DNA from: Priestia abyssalis
GTDB taxonomy: Bacteria > Bacillota > Bacilli > Bacillales > Bacillaceae_H
Direction: 5' to 3'
DNA: 64,000 bases
Assembly (NCBI RefSeq): GCF_002019595.1
Contig: NZ_KV917369.1
Span: 2,566,417-2,630,416 of the forward strand
In this document: piece by piece, positions 25,939 to 33,848 of the stretch
Numbering within the stretch: position 1 is the stretch's first letter
How the letters are laid out: every line of letters starts with the position of its first letter
Program-made: the position numbers and the translations under genes
The notes under the pieces: model-generated
Told to the model about the DNA's origin: nothing
The model's input: the letters and a program-made list of their open reading frames with translations, nothing else
The model's database searches: none

Positions 25939-27017
25939 TCTATCACCCCGTCTATAATCGGAAAAGTTATCGAAACCTTTGTCCCTCTATTAGAATGAAA
26001 GAATGAGAGGACACCTTGTAATTTTTCTTCCACTAACATTTCGACAAGCTGCAATCCTAACGATGACCTTTTGGCAGAAACAGCCTCTCCCATTCCGCAG
26101 CCATCATCCATTACGGTAATCGTGACCATTTGTTTTCGGCAATTGACACATATTTCGATCTTTCCTTCATCGCGTGAACAGAAAGCATGCTTAATACTAT
26201 TTTGGACTAATTCATTCACAACGAGAGCAACAGATGTGGCCTTGTCCGATGGCAAGAACAATGACTCTCCTTGAACAGAAACGAAAATATGTTGTCCAGG
26301 AATGCTGGATGATGAGACAAGCAGCACTGCAATTTGCTCCATTACAAATTTGACATCTGCTTGTTCGATCCCGTTTTGAGCTAAATAGTCATGAACCATG
26401 GCCATGCTTGAAATCCGAGACACACTATCGCGAAAGACTTCCACTGCTTCTTCCGAGGAAGAACGACGCATTTGCAAACGAAGTAAGCTCGAAATGACTT
26501 GTAAGTTATTTTTCACCCGATGATGGATTTCTTGAATCACAATGGATTGAATCAACTGTTGCTTTTCTTCACTATGGGATGTTTTCATCAGTGTTTTTAC
26601 TTTTTTCTCGTTTTGAATCGCCTGTGAAATATCCCGTTCTTTTATTAAAACCGCGATTGTCTTTCCGGATTGGTCATGAATAGGAACAATGTCTTGCTGC
26701 ATCACCACATGTTCTTGTGTGATTCCTCGTGAACCAATAATCGGCTTTCCGGTCTTCAAGCTAAACAAAACCCCTGGTTCCGTTTCTTCGAACGCAATTT
26801 GTCCGAGTACACTATTTTTATACAAAGACTGTGTGGTCGCAGGGTTTGCTTCTGCTACCACAAGAGCGGCATTGCCCTCTGGCAGGAGACAATCAATGAA
26901 TATATCTGCTTGAGAAAGATCCGAGATGACTTGAAGGTTATGGGCTAAATCCGAAATGATTTGGCACTGTTCCTTCGATAGACTTGTGAATTGATTCAAA
27001 TTTAAAATGTCCACCAT
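25935..27017 (-). CDS. eutW: Sensor histidine kinase for ethanolamine response
   Basis: 360 residues. N-terminal sensing part (residues 1-150) without membrane segments, so the sensor is cytosolic, as EutW is. The HisKA_2 dimerisation helix carries VIQEIHHRVKNNLQVISSLL with the phosphorylated His near residue 168. The ATP-binding domain has VALVVNELVQNSIKHAF (N box), VMDDGCGMG (G1) and SLGLQLVEMLV (G2 region). It phosphorylates EutV. ATG at 27017; coding overlaps eutV by four bases, so the pair is translationally coupled. Confidence 0.9.
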   Translation of the reverse strand: MVDILNLNQFTSLSKEQCQIISDLAHNLQVISDLSQADIFIDCLLPEGNAALVVAEANPATTQSLYKNSVLGQIAFEETEPGVLFSLKTGKPIIGSRGITQEHVVMQQDIVPIHDQSGKTIAVLIKERDISQAIQNEKKVKTLMKTSHSEEKQQLIQSIVIQEIHHRVKNNLQVISSLLRLQMRRSSSEEAVEVFRDSVSRISSMAMVHDYLAQNGIEQADVKFVMEQIAVLLVSSSSIPGQHIFVSVQGESLFLPSDKATSVALVVNELVQNSIKHAFCSRDEGKIEICVNCRKQMVTITVMDDGCGMGEAVSAKRSSLGLQLVEMLVEEKLQGVLSFFHSNRGTKVSITFPIIDGVIE

Positions 27018-27303
27018 GATGCAAGTCGTCCTCTCTTTATTTCTTCAAGCATTTCACTATTGATATATTTACTAGATTGAGATCAAAATTCCTTTTAACA
27101 TCATCCCTAAATATTAAATATATTAAGAATAATCAAAAAGTATTATGTAATATGGCTTAACTATATCAAAAAGGAACTAGATTTCAAACCTTATGTTAGA
27201 TTATCTGACATATTTTTCGCTTGAGGTGAATGATTATTCTCATTTATCATATTAGTTACCATAATATTTTTATTGTAAATTAAAATTCTTACATCTTGTA
27301 ATA
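27018..27303. other. AT-rich spacer upstream of eutW
   Basis: 286 bp, very AT-rich, between the start of eutW and the end of ogt, both on the minus strand. It should hold the eutVW promoter. No second ANTAR-type hairpin, riboswitch or clear operator was found. Confidence 0.4.
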
Positions 27304-27837
27304 TTACTTAATCCTTAATGATTCTCCCCTTTCAAGCTCCAAAAGTTGTGTCTTCATATCTAATCCGCCACGATAGCCGGTTAATGATCCATTCTTTCCT
27401 ACTACACGATGACATGGTACGGCGATTAATACTGGATTGGCCCCAATCGCCGCCCCTACAGCTCGGACAGCTGCTGGTTTATTTATATCATTTGCAATGT
27501 CGGAATAGGATTTAGTCTGTCCGAACGGAATTCCACAAAGTGCGTTCCAGACTGCAAGCTGGAATGCTGTTCCATTATAATCAAATGGAACGGTAAAGGT
27601 TTTCCGTTTTCCTTCTAGATACTGGGTGATTTCAAGCGCGTAGGGTTCAAGCTTTTCACCATCTTCAATAAGAAGACTTCCTGGAAAGCGTTTCTTAGCC
27701 CATTTACACAATTCTTCGAATGGTTTGTTCTGCGAACCTACATAGCATAGACCCTTAGAGGTTGAAGCAATATAAAATTTCCAATCCTTAAACTTTAGTA
27801 AAGACCAATAAAGGGTTGATTTATTCTTTGTTTCCAT
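27304..27837 (-). CDS. ogt: Methylated-DNA-[protein]-cysteine S-methyltransferase
   Basis: 177 residues. The acceptor motif AVPCHRVVGKNGSLTGYRGG (cysteine near residue 143) and the helix-turn-helix around KSYSDIANDINKPAAVRAVG are intact. The N-terminal part (LYWSLLKFKDWKFYIASTSK) is the usual ribonuclease-H-like domain. The enzyme removes O6-alkyl groups from guanine in a one-shot reaction. Start 1 bp after the adaA stop, so both are one operon, matching the B. subtilis adaA-adaB layout. A truncated paralogue lies at 31684-31935. Confidence 0.92.
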   Translation of the reverse strand: METKNKSTLYWSLLKFKDWKFYIASTSKGLCYVGSQNKPFEELCKWAKKRFPGSLLIEDGEKLEPYALEITQYLEGKRKTFTVPFDYNGTAFQLAVWNALCGIPFGQTKSYSDIANDINKPAAVRAVGAAIGANPVLIAVPCHRVVGKNGSLTGYRGGLDMKTQLLELERGESLRIK

Positions 27838-27838
27838 T

Positions 27839-28459
27839 TTACATTTCCTCCATTTTACTCATTTGACGAAATTGTGCTGGTGTCTGTCCGGTTTTCTTTT
27901 TAAATAAGGTAATAAAATAGGGCGTGTTAGCCATACCCACACATATGGCGATATCCGCAATTGCTTTATTTGTCTGAATCAAATACTCTTTAGCTGCGTT
28001 TACTCTAACCTGTTGTATATACTCAACCGGCGTGATGCCTTTAATCTTTTTAAATGTTCGATGCAAATGATAGGGACTCCCATGAGCAATATCTGCTAAC
28101 GTTTCTAGATTTAATTTTTCTGTAAAATTTTTATCAATATATTCAGTGATAAGAGCCACCCACTCACTATCAGGCAATTTCTCATTAGTAGGCTTGCAAC
28201 GTTTACACGGTCGAAAATTTGCATGGAGAGCTTGTCCTGCATTTTGAAAAATACGTACATTTTCTTTTTTGGGAACGCGAGATTTGCAAGACGGTTTACA
28301 GAAAATCCCCGTGGTTTTTACAGCATAGAAAAATTGATTATTGTACGAAGCATCATTGTCAATAATTGCTTGCCACTTTTCATTTGTCATCATGTCCACG
28401 TCATTCAAAATTCTATGATCATGACTCTCTTGTAATTCATTATTGATGCTATCCGGCAT
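27839..28459 (-). CDS. adaA: Bifunctional methylphosphotriester-DNA repair protein / AraC-type activator
   Basis: 206 residues. N-terminal Ada zinc domain: FFYAVKTTGIFCKPSCKSRV (methyl-accepting and zinc cysteines) and FRPCKRCKP (zinc pair). C-terminal AraC HTH: LETLADIAHGSPYHLHRTFK, GITPVEYIQQVRVNAAKEYL and AICVGMANTPYFITLFKK. Methylation of the N-terminal Cys by phosphotriesters turns it into an activator of its own operon. It precedes ogt directly. Upstream, the original operon leader has been disturbed by a small repeat element and a truncated oxygenase gene. Confidence 0.92.
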   Translation of the reverse strand: MPDSINNELQESHDHRILNDVDMMTNEKWQAIIDNDASYNNQFFYAVKTTGIFCKPSCKSRVPKKENVRIFQNAGQALHANFRPCKRCKPTNEKLPDSEWVALITEYIDKNFTEKLNLETLADIAHGSPYHLHRTFKKIKGITPVEYIQQVRVNAAKEYLIQTNKAIADIAICVGMANTPYFITLFKKKTGQTPAQFRQMSKMEEM

Positions 28460-28497
28460 TTATCTCACCTCTCCTTACAATATACTCCCTATAAAGG

Positions 28498-28645
28498 AAA
28501 CTTCCATCAGTGGGGGTTTTCCCTCATCCTCCACTAATGGTTAGTTGATCTTATCGGGCTTTTACGGGCAGTTATCTCCCACTTAGACTTCTTCGATTTC
28601 TCTCAAATCTTGAAGTGGGGGTCTTACTGCCCGTTAATGCGGGAT
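28498..28645. repeat. IS605-like non-autonomous element remnant with nested hairpins
   Basis: The segment opens with AAACTTCCATCAGTGG, whose core pairs with CCACTAATGG at 28531-28540. A second structure is nested: ACGGGCAGT (28564-28572) with ACTGCCCGT (28626-28634), enclosing CCCACTT ... AAGTGGG. Subterminal hairpins without terminal inverted repeats are typical of IS200/IS605 ends. Related pieces occur at 44369-44408 and 61191-61390. It separates adaA from a truncated oxygenase gene, so it is the likely agent of that truncation. Element family is inference. Confidence 0.5.
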
Positions 28646-29076
28646 AAATTCAGAATGTACAATTCTAGGAATAAAATAGCAAGATTTAAAATTAAGGGTG
28701 TCGGTCTAGTTTGTTCATATTCTTCACATGTTTTCAAAAAATCTTGAAGATGATCTGGAAACTGTTCTGGTTTCTTTAAATAACCCAACCATCGATTTGC
28801 TGTTTTAGCCAACTCTGGATAAAAGGATTCTCTTAAACTTTGGATGATTTCGGGTAATGGATAGGAAAAGTATTTGTACTCCCCATTCCCAAAGCGATAT
28901 CTCGTCATATTGATTGTCGTTCTGTATGATTCTTCCTCACGATAAAGTTCTATGAAGGAGTCACATTCCTCTTTTGTTAATATTGCTGGAAGCTTTGCAA
29001 ATCCTTGCTCATCTAATTTGTTTTGAATTGAATCCCAATTTAAGCTTTTGACACGTGTTTTTATATCTTGGACCAT
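28624..29076 (-). pseudogene. 2OG-Fe(II) oxygenase gene, truncated before the iron-binding motif
   Basis: The first 130 or so residues match the Ada-associated 2OG-Fe(II) oxygenase family: VKSLNWDSIQNKLDEQGFAK, LPAILTKEECDSFIELYREE, INMTRYRFGNGEYKYFSYPL, KTCEEYEQTRPTPLIL. At that point family members continue toward the HxD iron-binding motif, but here the frame turns into LAILFLELYILNLSRINGQ, which is read from the repeat element, and stops. No HxD or distal His remains, so the product cannot bind iron as an oxygenase. ATG at 29076 with a good AGGGGAT ribosome site remains. Confidence 0.8.
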
Positions 29077-29107
29077 TTTTATCCCCTCCTATTCAGCATT
29101 CTTGATA

Positions 29108-29180
29108 ACTAACACTATAACCTCATAATTAGAAAAAAATAAGGTGTTTAGAATGTAATAGCAAGATAACAAAATTAGTA
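29108..29180. repeat. Ada-operon leader, also present at 32003-32080
   Basis: CTAACACTATAACC ... TAGAATGTAATAGCAAGATAAC is shared with 32003-32080 at high identity. It lies upstream of the truncated oxygenase gene here and upstream of the decayed ada/ogt copy there, so it is probably the duplicated promoter or leader of the alkylation-response operon. Confidence 0.65.
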
Positions 29181-29400
29181 AAGATTATTATGTGATAAAG
29201 TAAAATTTCAATCAGTGTGAGTTTTCTTCTAAGTTATTTTGTAAATAGTATAGAAAATCGTAAAAAGTAAGGAGAATGAAAAAGTGATATGGCATGAAGT
29301 CAATGATGAATTACAATTCAAACCGTAATGTACTCAATAAAAAGAGGATAAACTTTAAAACCTAATCCCTTCATTATTTACGGTTTAAACATCTTTATTA

Positions 29401-29437
29401 GGGGTACCGCCAGCAAAACCGAATTTACAACGTTAAG
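29401..29437 (+). mobile_element. Tn3-family transposon terminal inverted repeat (left end)
   Basis: The 37 bases beginning GGGGTACCGCCAGC and ending ATTTACAACGTTAAG match the 38-bp terminal repeats of the Tn1546/Tn4430 group of Tn3-family transposons (Tn1546 starts GGGGTAGCGTCAGG and ends ATTTACAACGCTAAG). GGGG marks the outer end, so the transposon body extends to the right. No matching right end was found before 32.2 kb and there is no transposase gene. Confidence 0.75.
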
Positions 29438-29450
29438 GAGATTCCAAAAG

Positions 29451-29498
29451 AAAAAATCCCAATTTCTCAGCATTAAAATTGAGAAATTGGGATTTTTC
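29451..29498. terminator. Strong bidirectional stem-loop
   Basis: AAAAAATCCCAATTTCTCA, loop, TGAGAAATTGGGATTTTT: a stem of about 16 bp just inside the transposon end. It would stop readthrough in or out of the element. The stretch 29499-29714 beyond it shows no gene. Confidence 0.8.
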
Positions 29499-29714
29499 GT
29501 TACTCAAGAAAAGTACCCGTTTAAGTACCACCTTTCACAATTTCGTTTTTGAAAAGGAAAAGGGGTTCCTTCACAATTAAAGCAATGTACTCTATTTGAA
29601 AAAGAAAAACTTGTCTGTACGATATTTAAACGGTCGATTGAAATATAGACTTATATTTATTCTTGGAATAATATAGGCGAGCGATGAGGAGAATAAGCTC
29701 TGTGCTCAAGTTTT

Positions 29715-30116
29715 TTATTTTGTCGTTGCACTTTCCGAAAGCTGTTCCATAAGCCGCACGTTGTCCGGATTGTCATAGAATGCAATTTTTGTATCAATAA
29801 GCTGTATATTCTGCTTCAATCGTTTTAATTGACGAACGACTTCCTTACGATGCTCCAATAATATGTTTTTGCGCTCCTCGCTCGTTCGGCTTCCTACAAG
29901 GCATAAGTCGCAGTATGTCTTGATTTCCTTGATTGGCATGCCGGAATCCTTCAGGCAACAAATCAGTTTGAGCCAATCCAGGTCGTCGTCTGTAAATATT
30001 CGATTGCCGGATTTGTTTCTTGCAATGAAGGGAAGAAGTCCCTCTTTATCATAGTATCGAATTGTATGCGCGGAGAGTCCGAATTTGCTTGCGACTTCGT
30101 TAATTGTATAGCTCAT
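29715..30116 (-). CDS. MerR-family transcriptional regulator
   Basis: 133 residues. N-terminal winged helix: YTINEVASKFGLSAHTIRYY then DKEGLLPFIARNKSGNRIFT, followed by DLDWLKLICCLKDSGMPIKE and a coiled-coil dimerisation helix (LEHRKEVVRQLKRLKQNIQL). No cysteine cluster for metal sensing is seen at the C-terminus, so an organic or redox ligand is likely. It is divergent from a short-chain dehydrogenase gene, and the shared 116 bp region holds a MerR-style promoter. The pair appears to be cargo of a decayed Tn3-family transposon. Confidence 0.88.
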   Translation of the reverse strand: MSYTINEVASKFGLSAHTIRYYDKEGLLPFIARNKSGNRIFTDDDLDWLKLICCLKDSGMPIKEIKTYCDLCLVGSRTSEERKNILLEHRKEVVRQLKRLKQNIQLIDTKIAFYDNPDNVRLMEQLSESATTK

Positions 30117-30139
30117 TAAAAAAAATCCCCCCTATCCCT

Positions 30140-30170
30140 TGACTTAGAGTTAACTCAAAGTGATAGGCTT
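30140..30170 (+). promoter_or_regulatory. MerR-type promoter with dyad operator for the dehydrogenase gene
   Basis: TTGACT (30140-30145) and TAGGCT (30165-30170) are separated by 19 bases, the long spacer typical of MerR-activated promoters. The spacer contains the dyad ACTTAGAGTTAACTCAAAGT (30143-30162), palindromic around GTTAAC. The promoter points to the dehydrogenase gene at 30233. Confidence 0.75.
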
Positions 30171-30232
30171 ATTTTAGTCCTTATTGAACCTTGTGGTCAA
30201 GAGGTAAATACACAGTAAAGGAATGGTATCTA

Positions 30233-30991
30233 ATGACCAATAAAATTGCACTTGTAACTGGCGGAAGCCGAGGTCTCGGTAAGAGTTCAGCGCTTGCGTT
30301 GTCTCAAAAAGGTTATGGAGTTATCATCACATATCGTACGCAAAAGGAAATGGCTGACGAAGTAATAAGCGAAATTGAAAAAAATGGAGGACAAGCTGCT
30401 GCCTTGCAACTTGACACTGGACTCGTATCCTCGTTCGATGAATTCGTCTCATCACTTAGTGATGTTTTAAAAGAGAAATGGAATCGCGATACGTTCGATT
30501 ATCTCGTTAATAATGCAGGCGTCGGCATTGGTGCTCCATTCGCCAATACAACGGAAGAGCAATTCGACAGCCTAGTAAACGTACACTTCAAAGGTGTTTA
30601 TTTCTTAACGCAGAAGCTACTTCCACTACTTGCTGACAATGGTGGTATAGTGAACGTTTCATCAGGATTGACACGTTTTACAACTGAAGGAAACAGTGCT
30701 TATGCAGCGGTAAAAGGCGCAATCGAGGTGTTCACTCGTTCTCTGGCCAAAGAGTTGGGAAGCAGAGGAATCCGAGCTAATACTGTCGCACCTGGTCCGA
30801 TGGCAACAGATTTCGGTGGAGGAATAATGAGAGACAATGAGAACTTGAGAGGTTTCATTGGCTCAGTTACTGCACTCGGCAGAGTCGGAGAAGCCGATGA
30901 CATTAGTGGTGTCATTGCCTCGTTATGCACAGATGAAATGAAATGGGTCACTGCGCAGCGAATCGAAGCGTCGGGTGGAATGTCTCTATAA
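30233..30991 (+). CDS. Short-chain dehydrogenase/reductase
   Basis: ATG at 30233 is chosen because it begins MTNKIALVTGGSRGLGKSSA and follows AAGGAA; a GTG at 30191 would add an atypical extension. 252 residues of the classical SDR fold: TGGSRGLG nucleotide motif, NNAGVGIGAPF, catalytic Ser in IVNVSSGLTRF, YAAVK (YxxxK active site) and PGPMATDF. A residue before the second glycine suggests NADP(H) use, but this is not certain. Regulated by the divergent MerR protein. Substrate unknown; such MerR-SDR pairs often answer carbonyl or antibiotic-like stress. Confidence 0.9.
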   Translation: MTNKIALVTGGSRGLGKSSALALSQKGYGVIITYRTQKEMADEVISEIEKNGGQAAALQLDTGLVSSFDEFVSSLSDVLKEKWNRDTFDYLVNNAGVGIGAPFANTTEEQFDSLVNVHFKGVYFLTQKLLPLLADNGGIVNVSSGLTRFTTEGNSAYAAVKGAIEVFTRSLAKELGSRGIRANTVAPGPMATDFGGGIMRDNENLRGFIGSVTALGRVGEADDISGVIASLCTDEMKWVTAQRIEASGGMSL

Positions 30992-31126
30992 CTGCAGTTT
31001 TTCAAAGCAGTAGGCAATCAGAAATGTGGAAATAACCGCGTCCTATTAATGAGTAGTAAGGCATTAAGTTTTAAATGGGGCAAATACGCAGACGTAATAG
31101 TTCGTTCTGAGTGGTTAAAGAGTAAG

Positions 31127-31168
31127 TCATAAAAAATAGAGTGGCGGAAGCCCCTCTATTTTTTATAA
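31127..31168 (+). terminator. Terminator downstream of the dehydrogenase
   Basis: AAAAAATAGAGTGGC, short loop, GCCCCTCTATTTTTT: a stem of about 12 bp with a T-run on the plus strand (core 31131-31163). Confidence 0.8.
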
Positions 31169-31344
31169 AACTAAATCCTTCTCAAAAATTAAAGGTAGTA
31201 ACTTTTTATTTATCTGTCTTCTCGAATATAAATTGTGTTTGATTCCCTTTCAAAAAATATGCCATATTCCACTAATTAAGACGGCTTTTCAAGTATTTTA
31301 TCATCTATTGATTTTAAATAGCAGTAATGAAAGGTTACGGCTAT

Positions 31345-31455
31345 TGTCAAAAAGCATACTTTATGACACGTTGGAAAACATGTATTATTTCACGTGTCAT
31401 AAAGTATGTATTTTTAGTTTTGAAACATTTCAAATTGCTGATATACTTTTTGACA
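31345..31455. mobile_element. res-like resolvase recombination site
   Basis: Four copies of a 12-base half-site are present: TGTCAAAAAGCA (31345), TACTTTATGACA (31357, inverted), TGTCATAAAGTA (31395) and TACTTTTTGACA (31444, inverted). The first two abut to form a 24-base crossover-like site; the last two would form an accessory site with longer spacing. A 17 bp perfect inverted repeat (31355-31371 with 31392-31408) results. Position just upstream of a resolvase remnant supports a res site. Confidence 0.65.
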
Positions 31456-31482
31456 TAGTTTAATAGTTTTTCAGAAGGAGTA

Positions 31483-31668
31483 TTGGGGAGACCTAAGTAT
31501 GAGATTGATGCGGATTTTATTCGAGTGTATGATGCGTGGAAATCTGGATCAATCACCGCAACGGAAGGAATGAGACGTCTTGATCTAAAGCCAAATACTT
31601 TTTATCGGCGTGTAAAAGAATATGAAAATCAAGGGGTGCCGATACCGTGCGCGGAAAAGAACTTCTGA
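31483..31668 (+). pseudogene. Serine resolvase C-terminal (HTH) fragment
   Basis: The product contains GRPKYEIDADFIRVYDAWKS, SITATEGMRRLDLKPNTFY and RRVKEYE, the helix-turn-helix DNA-binding tail of Tn3/Tn552-type serine resolvases. The roughly 130-residue catalytic domain with its serine is missing; the frame opens at TTG or from the sequence before it with no resolvase homology. It lies 28 bp after the res-like site. The frame then continues into unrelated sequence and stops. Confidence 0.75.
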
Positions 31669-31683
31669 CACTAGATCAACGAT

Positions 31684-31935
31684 TAGAATGGTAAAGGTTT
31701 TCCGTTTTCCCTCTAAATACTCCATGATTTCAACTTGATAACGTTCAAGCTTTTCACTATCTTCAATAAGAAGACTTCCCGGAAAGCGCTTCTTAGCCCA
31801 TTCGGACAATTTTTCGAATGGCTTGTTCTGTGAACCAACATAGCACAGCCCCTTAGTAGTTGAAGCAATATACAAATTCCAATCTTTAAACGCTAGCAAA
31901 GACCAATAAAGTGTTGGTTTATTCTTTGATTCCAT
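31684..31935 (-). pseudogene. ogt paralogue, truncated at residue ~83
   Basis: ATG at 31935 starts ESKNKPTLYWSLLAFKDWNL, then STTKGLCYVGSQNKPFEKL, AKKRFPGSLLIEDSEKLE and YLEGKRKTFTI, almost the same as the front of the intact ogt at 27304. At 31684 homology ends where the resolvase remnant begins, so the HTH and the PCHR acceptor site are gone. Any protein made from this frame would lack the methyl-accepting cysteine. Confidence 0.85.
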
Positions 31936-31938
31936 CTG

Positions 31939-31990
31939 ACACTTCCCCCATTTTACTCATTTGATGAAGCTGACGATACTGTCCGACATT
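31939..31990 (-). pseudogene. adaA remnant (last codons only)
   Basis: Minus frame QYRQLHQMSKMGEV aligns with the C-terminal AQFRQMSKMEEM of AdaA. It is followed upstream by the adaA ribosome-site region (GGAGAGGTGAAGGAAATG), so nearly all of adaA was removed by an internal deletion, leaving its first base context and its tail. Confidence 0.6.
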
Positions 31991-32080
31991 TCCTTCACCT
32001 CTCCTTATATCTAACACTATAACCCCATAGATTAAAAAAATAAGGCTTTTAGAATGTAATAGCAAGATAACGAAATAAGA

Positions 32081-32123
32081 GGATGATTCAAACGGTATAA
32101 AAAACATACCATTTGAATCATCC
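32081..32123. terminator. Stem-loop between ada remnant and catalase gene
   Basis: GGATGATTCAAACGGTAT, short loop, ATACCATTTGAATCATCC: an 18 bp stem with one mismatch. T-runs are weak, so it may terminate the minus-strand catalase gene or be a repeat. Confidence 0.6.
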
Positions 32124-32210
32124 TTCTGAAAGAACCCGTCACAGACTCCTTAATTTTACTGAATTGTCACGGCAGATCCTTTCAGTAAAGAGTAATTTTT
32201 TCATCGTTTG

Positions 32211-33848
32211 TCAATAACGATCCGATTCATGTCCCATGTTTTCCGCTTTTTCCACTGCCATATCGGCCGCGGCAGAGCTGGTATGTTCGTTCATTTCTTG
32301 CTTTGCCTTCTCCAATCCTTCCCGCACGCGCTTTCCGTAATCAGGGTCCGCGTTCGTAAAATGCTCTATCATCTTATCTTGAATCTGCGGCTGGCATATT
32401 TTCAATGCATCCACTAAATTGGAAATCAGTTCGTCGCGCTCGACGTCATCAAAGGCGCGATATGTTTGACCCGCTTGGGCAAAATCGTTCGTGCGGTCAA
32501 TTTTTTGACGCACGAGTTTCGCATCATAATGCGGCTCATGGTCTTTCCCGCTCTTTGGCGCTTCCTTTAACCCTCCAAGAGTAGAGGGTTCATAATTTAC
32601 ATGCGGATTTTGTCCGGGTGCCATGTCCACTCGATACGCCATCTGGCCGTCGCGCTGATTGGTGGCTACGTGTTTTTTCGGTGCGTTCACCGGTAACTGC
32701 AAGTAATTGGTCCCTGCACGATGGCGCTGCGTATCTGAATAGGAGAACGTGCGTCCCTGCAGCAGTTTATCATCGGAAAAATCCAATCCGTCCACTAACA
32801 CTCCTGTACCAAATGCAGCCTGTTCTACTTCCGCAAAATAATTTTCCGGGTTTTTATTTAAGAGCATTTTACCGACAGGCAAAAACGGAAACTGTTCAGG
32901 GTCCCATAGTTTCGTTGGATCGAGCGGGTCAAAATCAAGTTCGGGATGTTCTTCATCACTCATGATTTGAACACAAAGTTCCCACTCCGGATACTTTCCT
33001 TGCTCAATCGCTTCATATAGATCTTGGGTGGCGTGGTTATAATTGGTTGCTTGAATCTCATTGGCTTCCTTTTGCAATAAGTTTTTAATCCCTTGTTTTA
33101 GAGGCTCCCAATGATATTTAACGAGCACCGCTTCACCGTCTTTGTTGACCCATTTATATGTATTTACACCTGATCCCTGCATCTGTCGATAATTGGCCGG
33201 AATCCCCCATGGAGAGAACAAGAAAGTGACCATATGGGTTGCTTCCGGTGTCTGAGATAAAAAGTCAAACATTCTTTCTGGGTCGGGAAGATTGGTGACA
33301 GGGTCTGGCTTAAACGAATGAACCATATCCGGAAATTTGATCGGGTCACGGATAAAGAAAATCTTAAGATTATTTCCAACCAAATCCCAATTTCCATCTT
33401 CCGTATAAAACTTTGTGGCGAATCCACGGGGATCCCTTAACGTTTCCGGTGAATGGGCACCGCCGGTTACCGTTGAAAAACGGACAAAAACAGGGGTTCT
33501 TTTCCCCGCTTCCTGAAACAGTTTCGCTCTCGTATACTTGGAGACGGGTTCATCTCCCGCTTTTCCATATGCTTCAAAGTAACCATGCGCTCCCGCTCCG
33601 CGAGCATGAACAACACGTTCTGGAATCCGCTCGCGATCAAAATGAGATATTTTTTCCAGAAAATCATAGTTCTCTAATGTCGTCGGTCCTCTATTCCCAA
33701 CCGTCCTTACATTTTGATTATCGGTAACGGGATGACCTTGACGGTTCGTTAAGGTATCTGCATTCTCGCCTTGTCCAAAGCGTGTATCTCCTGAACTTCC
33801 AACACCCGTTACGGCTGTTCCATCTTCGTTCTTATTTTGGTTATCCAT
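32211..33848 (-). CDS. Heme catalase
   Basis: ATG at 33848 with GGAGGAG upstream is preferred to the in-frame start at 33878. 545 residues. Catalase motifs: [20 protein letters not shown] (catalytic His), [29 protein letters not shown] (distal Asn), [14 protein letters not shown] and the proximal heme ligand block [20 protein letters not shown] (Tyr in [10 protein letters not shown]). The C-terminal extension of about 40 residues ([18 protein letters not shown]) is hydrophilic. Length is like spore-type KatX but the sequence differs, so no symbol is given. Monocistronic; no PerR box was identified with confidence in the 330 bp upstream. Confidence 0.93.
   Translation of the reverse strand: MDNQNKNEDGTAVTGVGSSGDTRFGQGENADTLTNRQGHPVTDNQNVRTVGNRGPTTLENYDFLEKISHFDRERIPERVVHARGAGAHGYFEAYGKAGDEPVSKYTRAKLFQEAGKRTPVFVRFSTVTGGAHSPETLRDPRGFATKFYTEDGNWDLVGNNLKIFFIRDPIKFPDMVHSFKPDPVTNLPDPERMFDFLSQTPEATHMVTFLFSPWGIPANYRQMQGSGVNTYKWVNKDGEAVLVKYHWEPLKQGIKNLLQKEANEIQATNYNHATQDLYEAIEQGKYPEWELCVQIMSDEEHPELDFDPLDPTKLWDPEQFPFLPVGKMLLNKNPENYFAEVEQAAFGTGVLVDGLDFSDDKLLQGRTFSYSDTQRHRAGTNYLQLPVNAPKKHVATNQRDGQMAYRVDMAPGQNPHVNYEPSTLGGLKEAPKSGKDHEPHYDAKLVRQKIDRTNDFAQAGQTYRAFDDVERDELISNLVDALKICQPQIQDKMIEHFTNADPDYGKRVREGLEKAKQEMNEHTSSAAADMAVEKAENMGHESDRY

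Noticed and set aside
27018..27303. Cobalamin riboswitch or second ANTAR leader before eutW
   Set aside because: No B12-box or hexaloop hairpin pair is present in this AT-rich spacer.
29284..29328. GTG-started 14-codon frame with AAGGAG upstream (IWHEVNDELQFKP)
   Set aside because: Looks like the first codons of a gene removed at the transposon junction; too short to list as a gene.
31585..31935. 116-residue ORF as a new methyltransferase
   Set aside because: The first 83 residues are a truncated ogt copy and the rest is antisense to the resolvase remnant.
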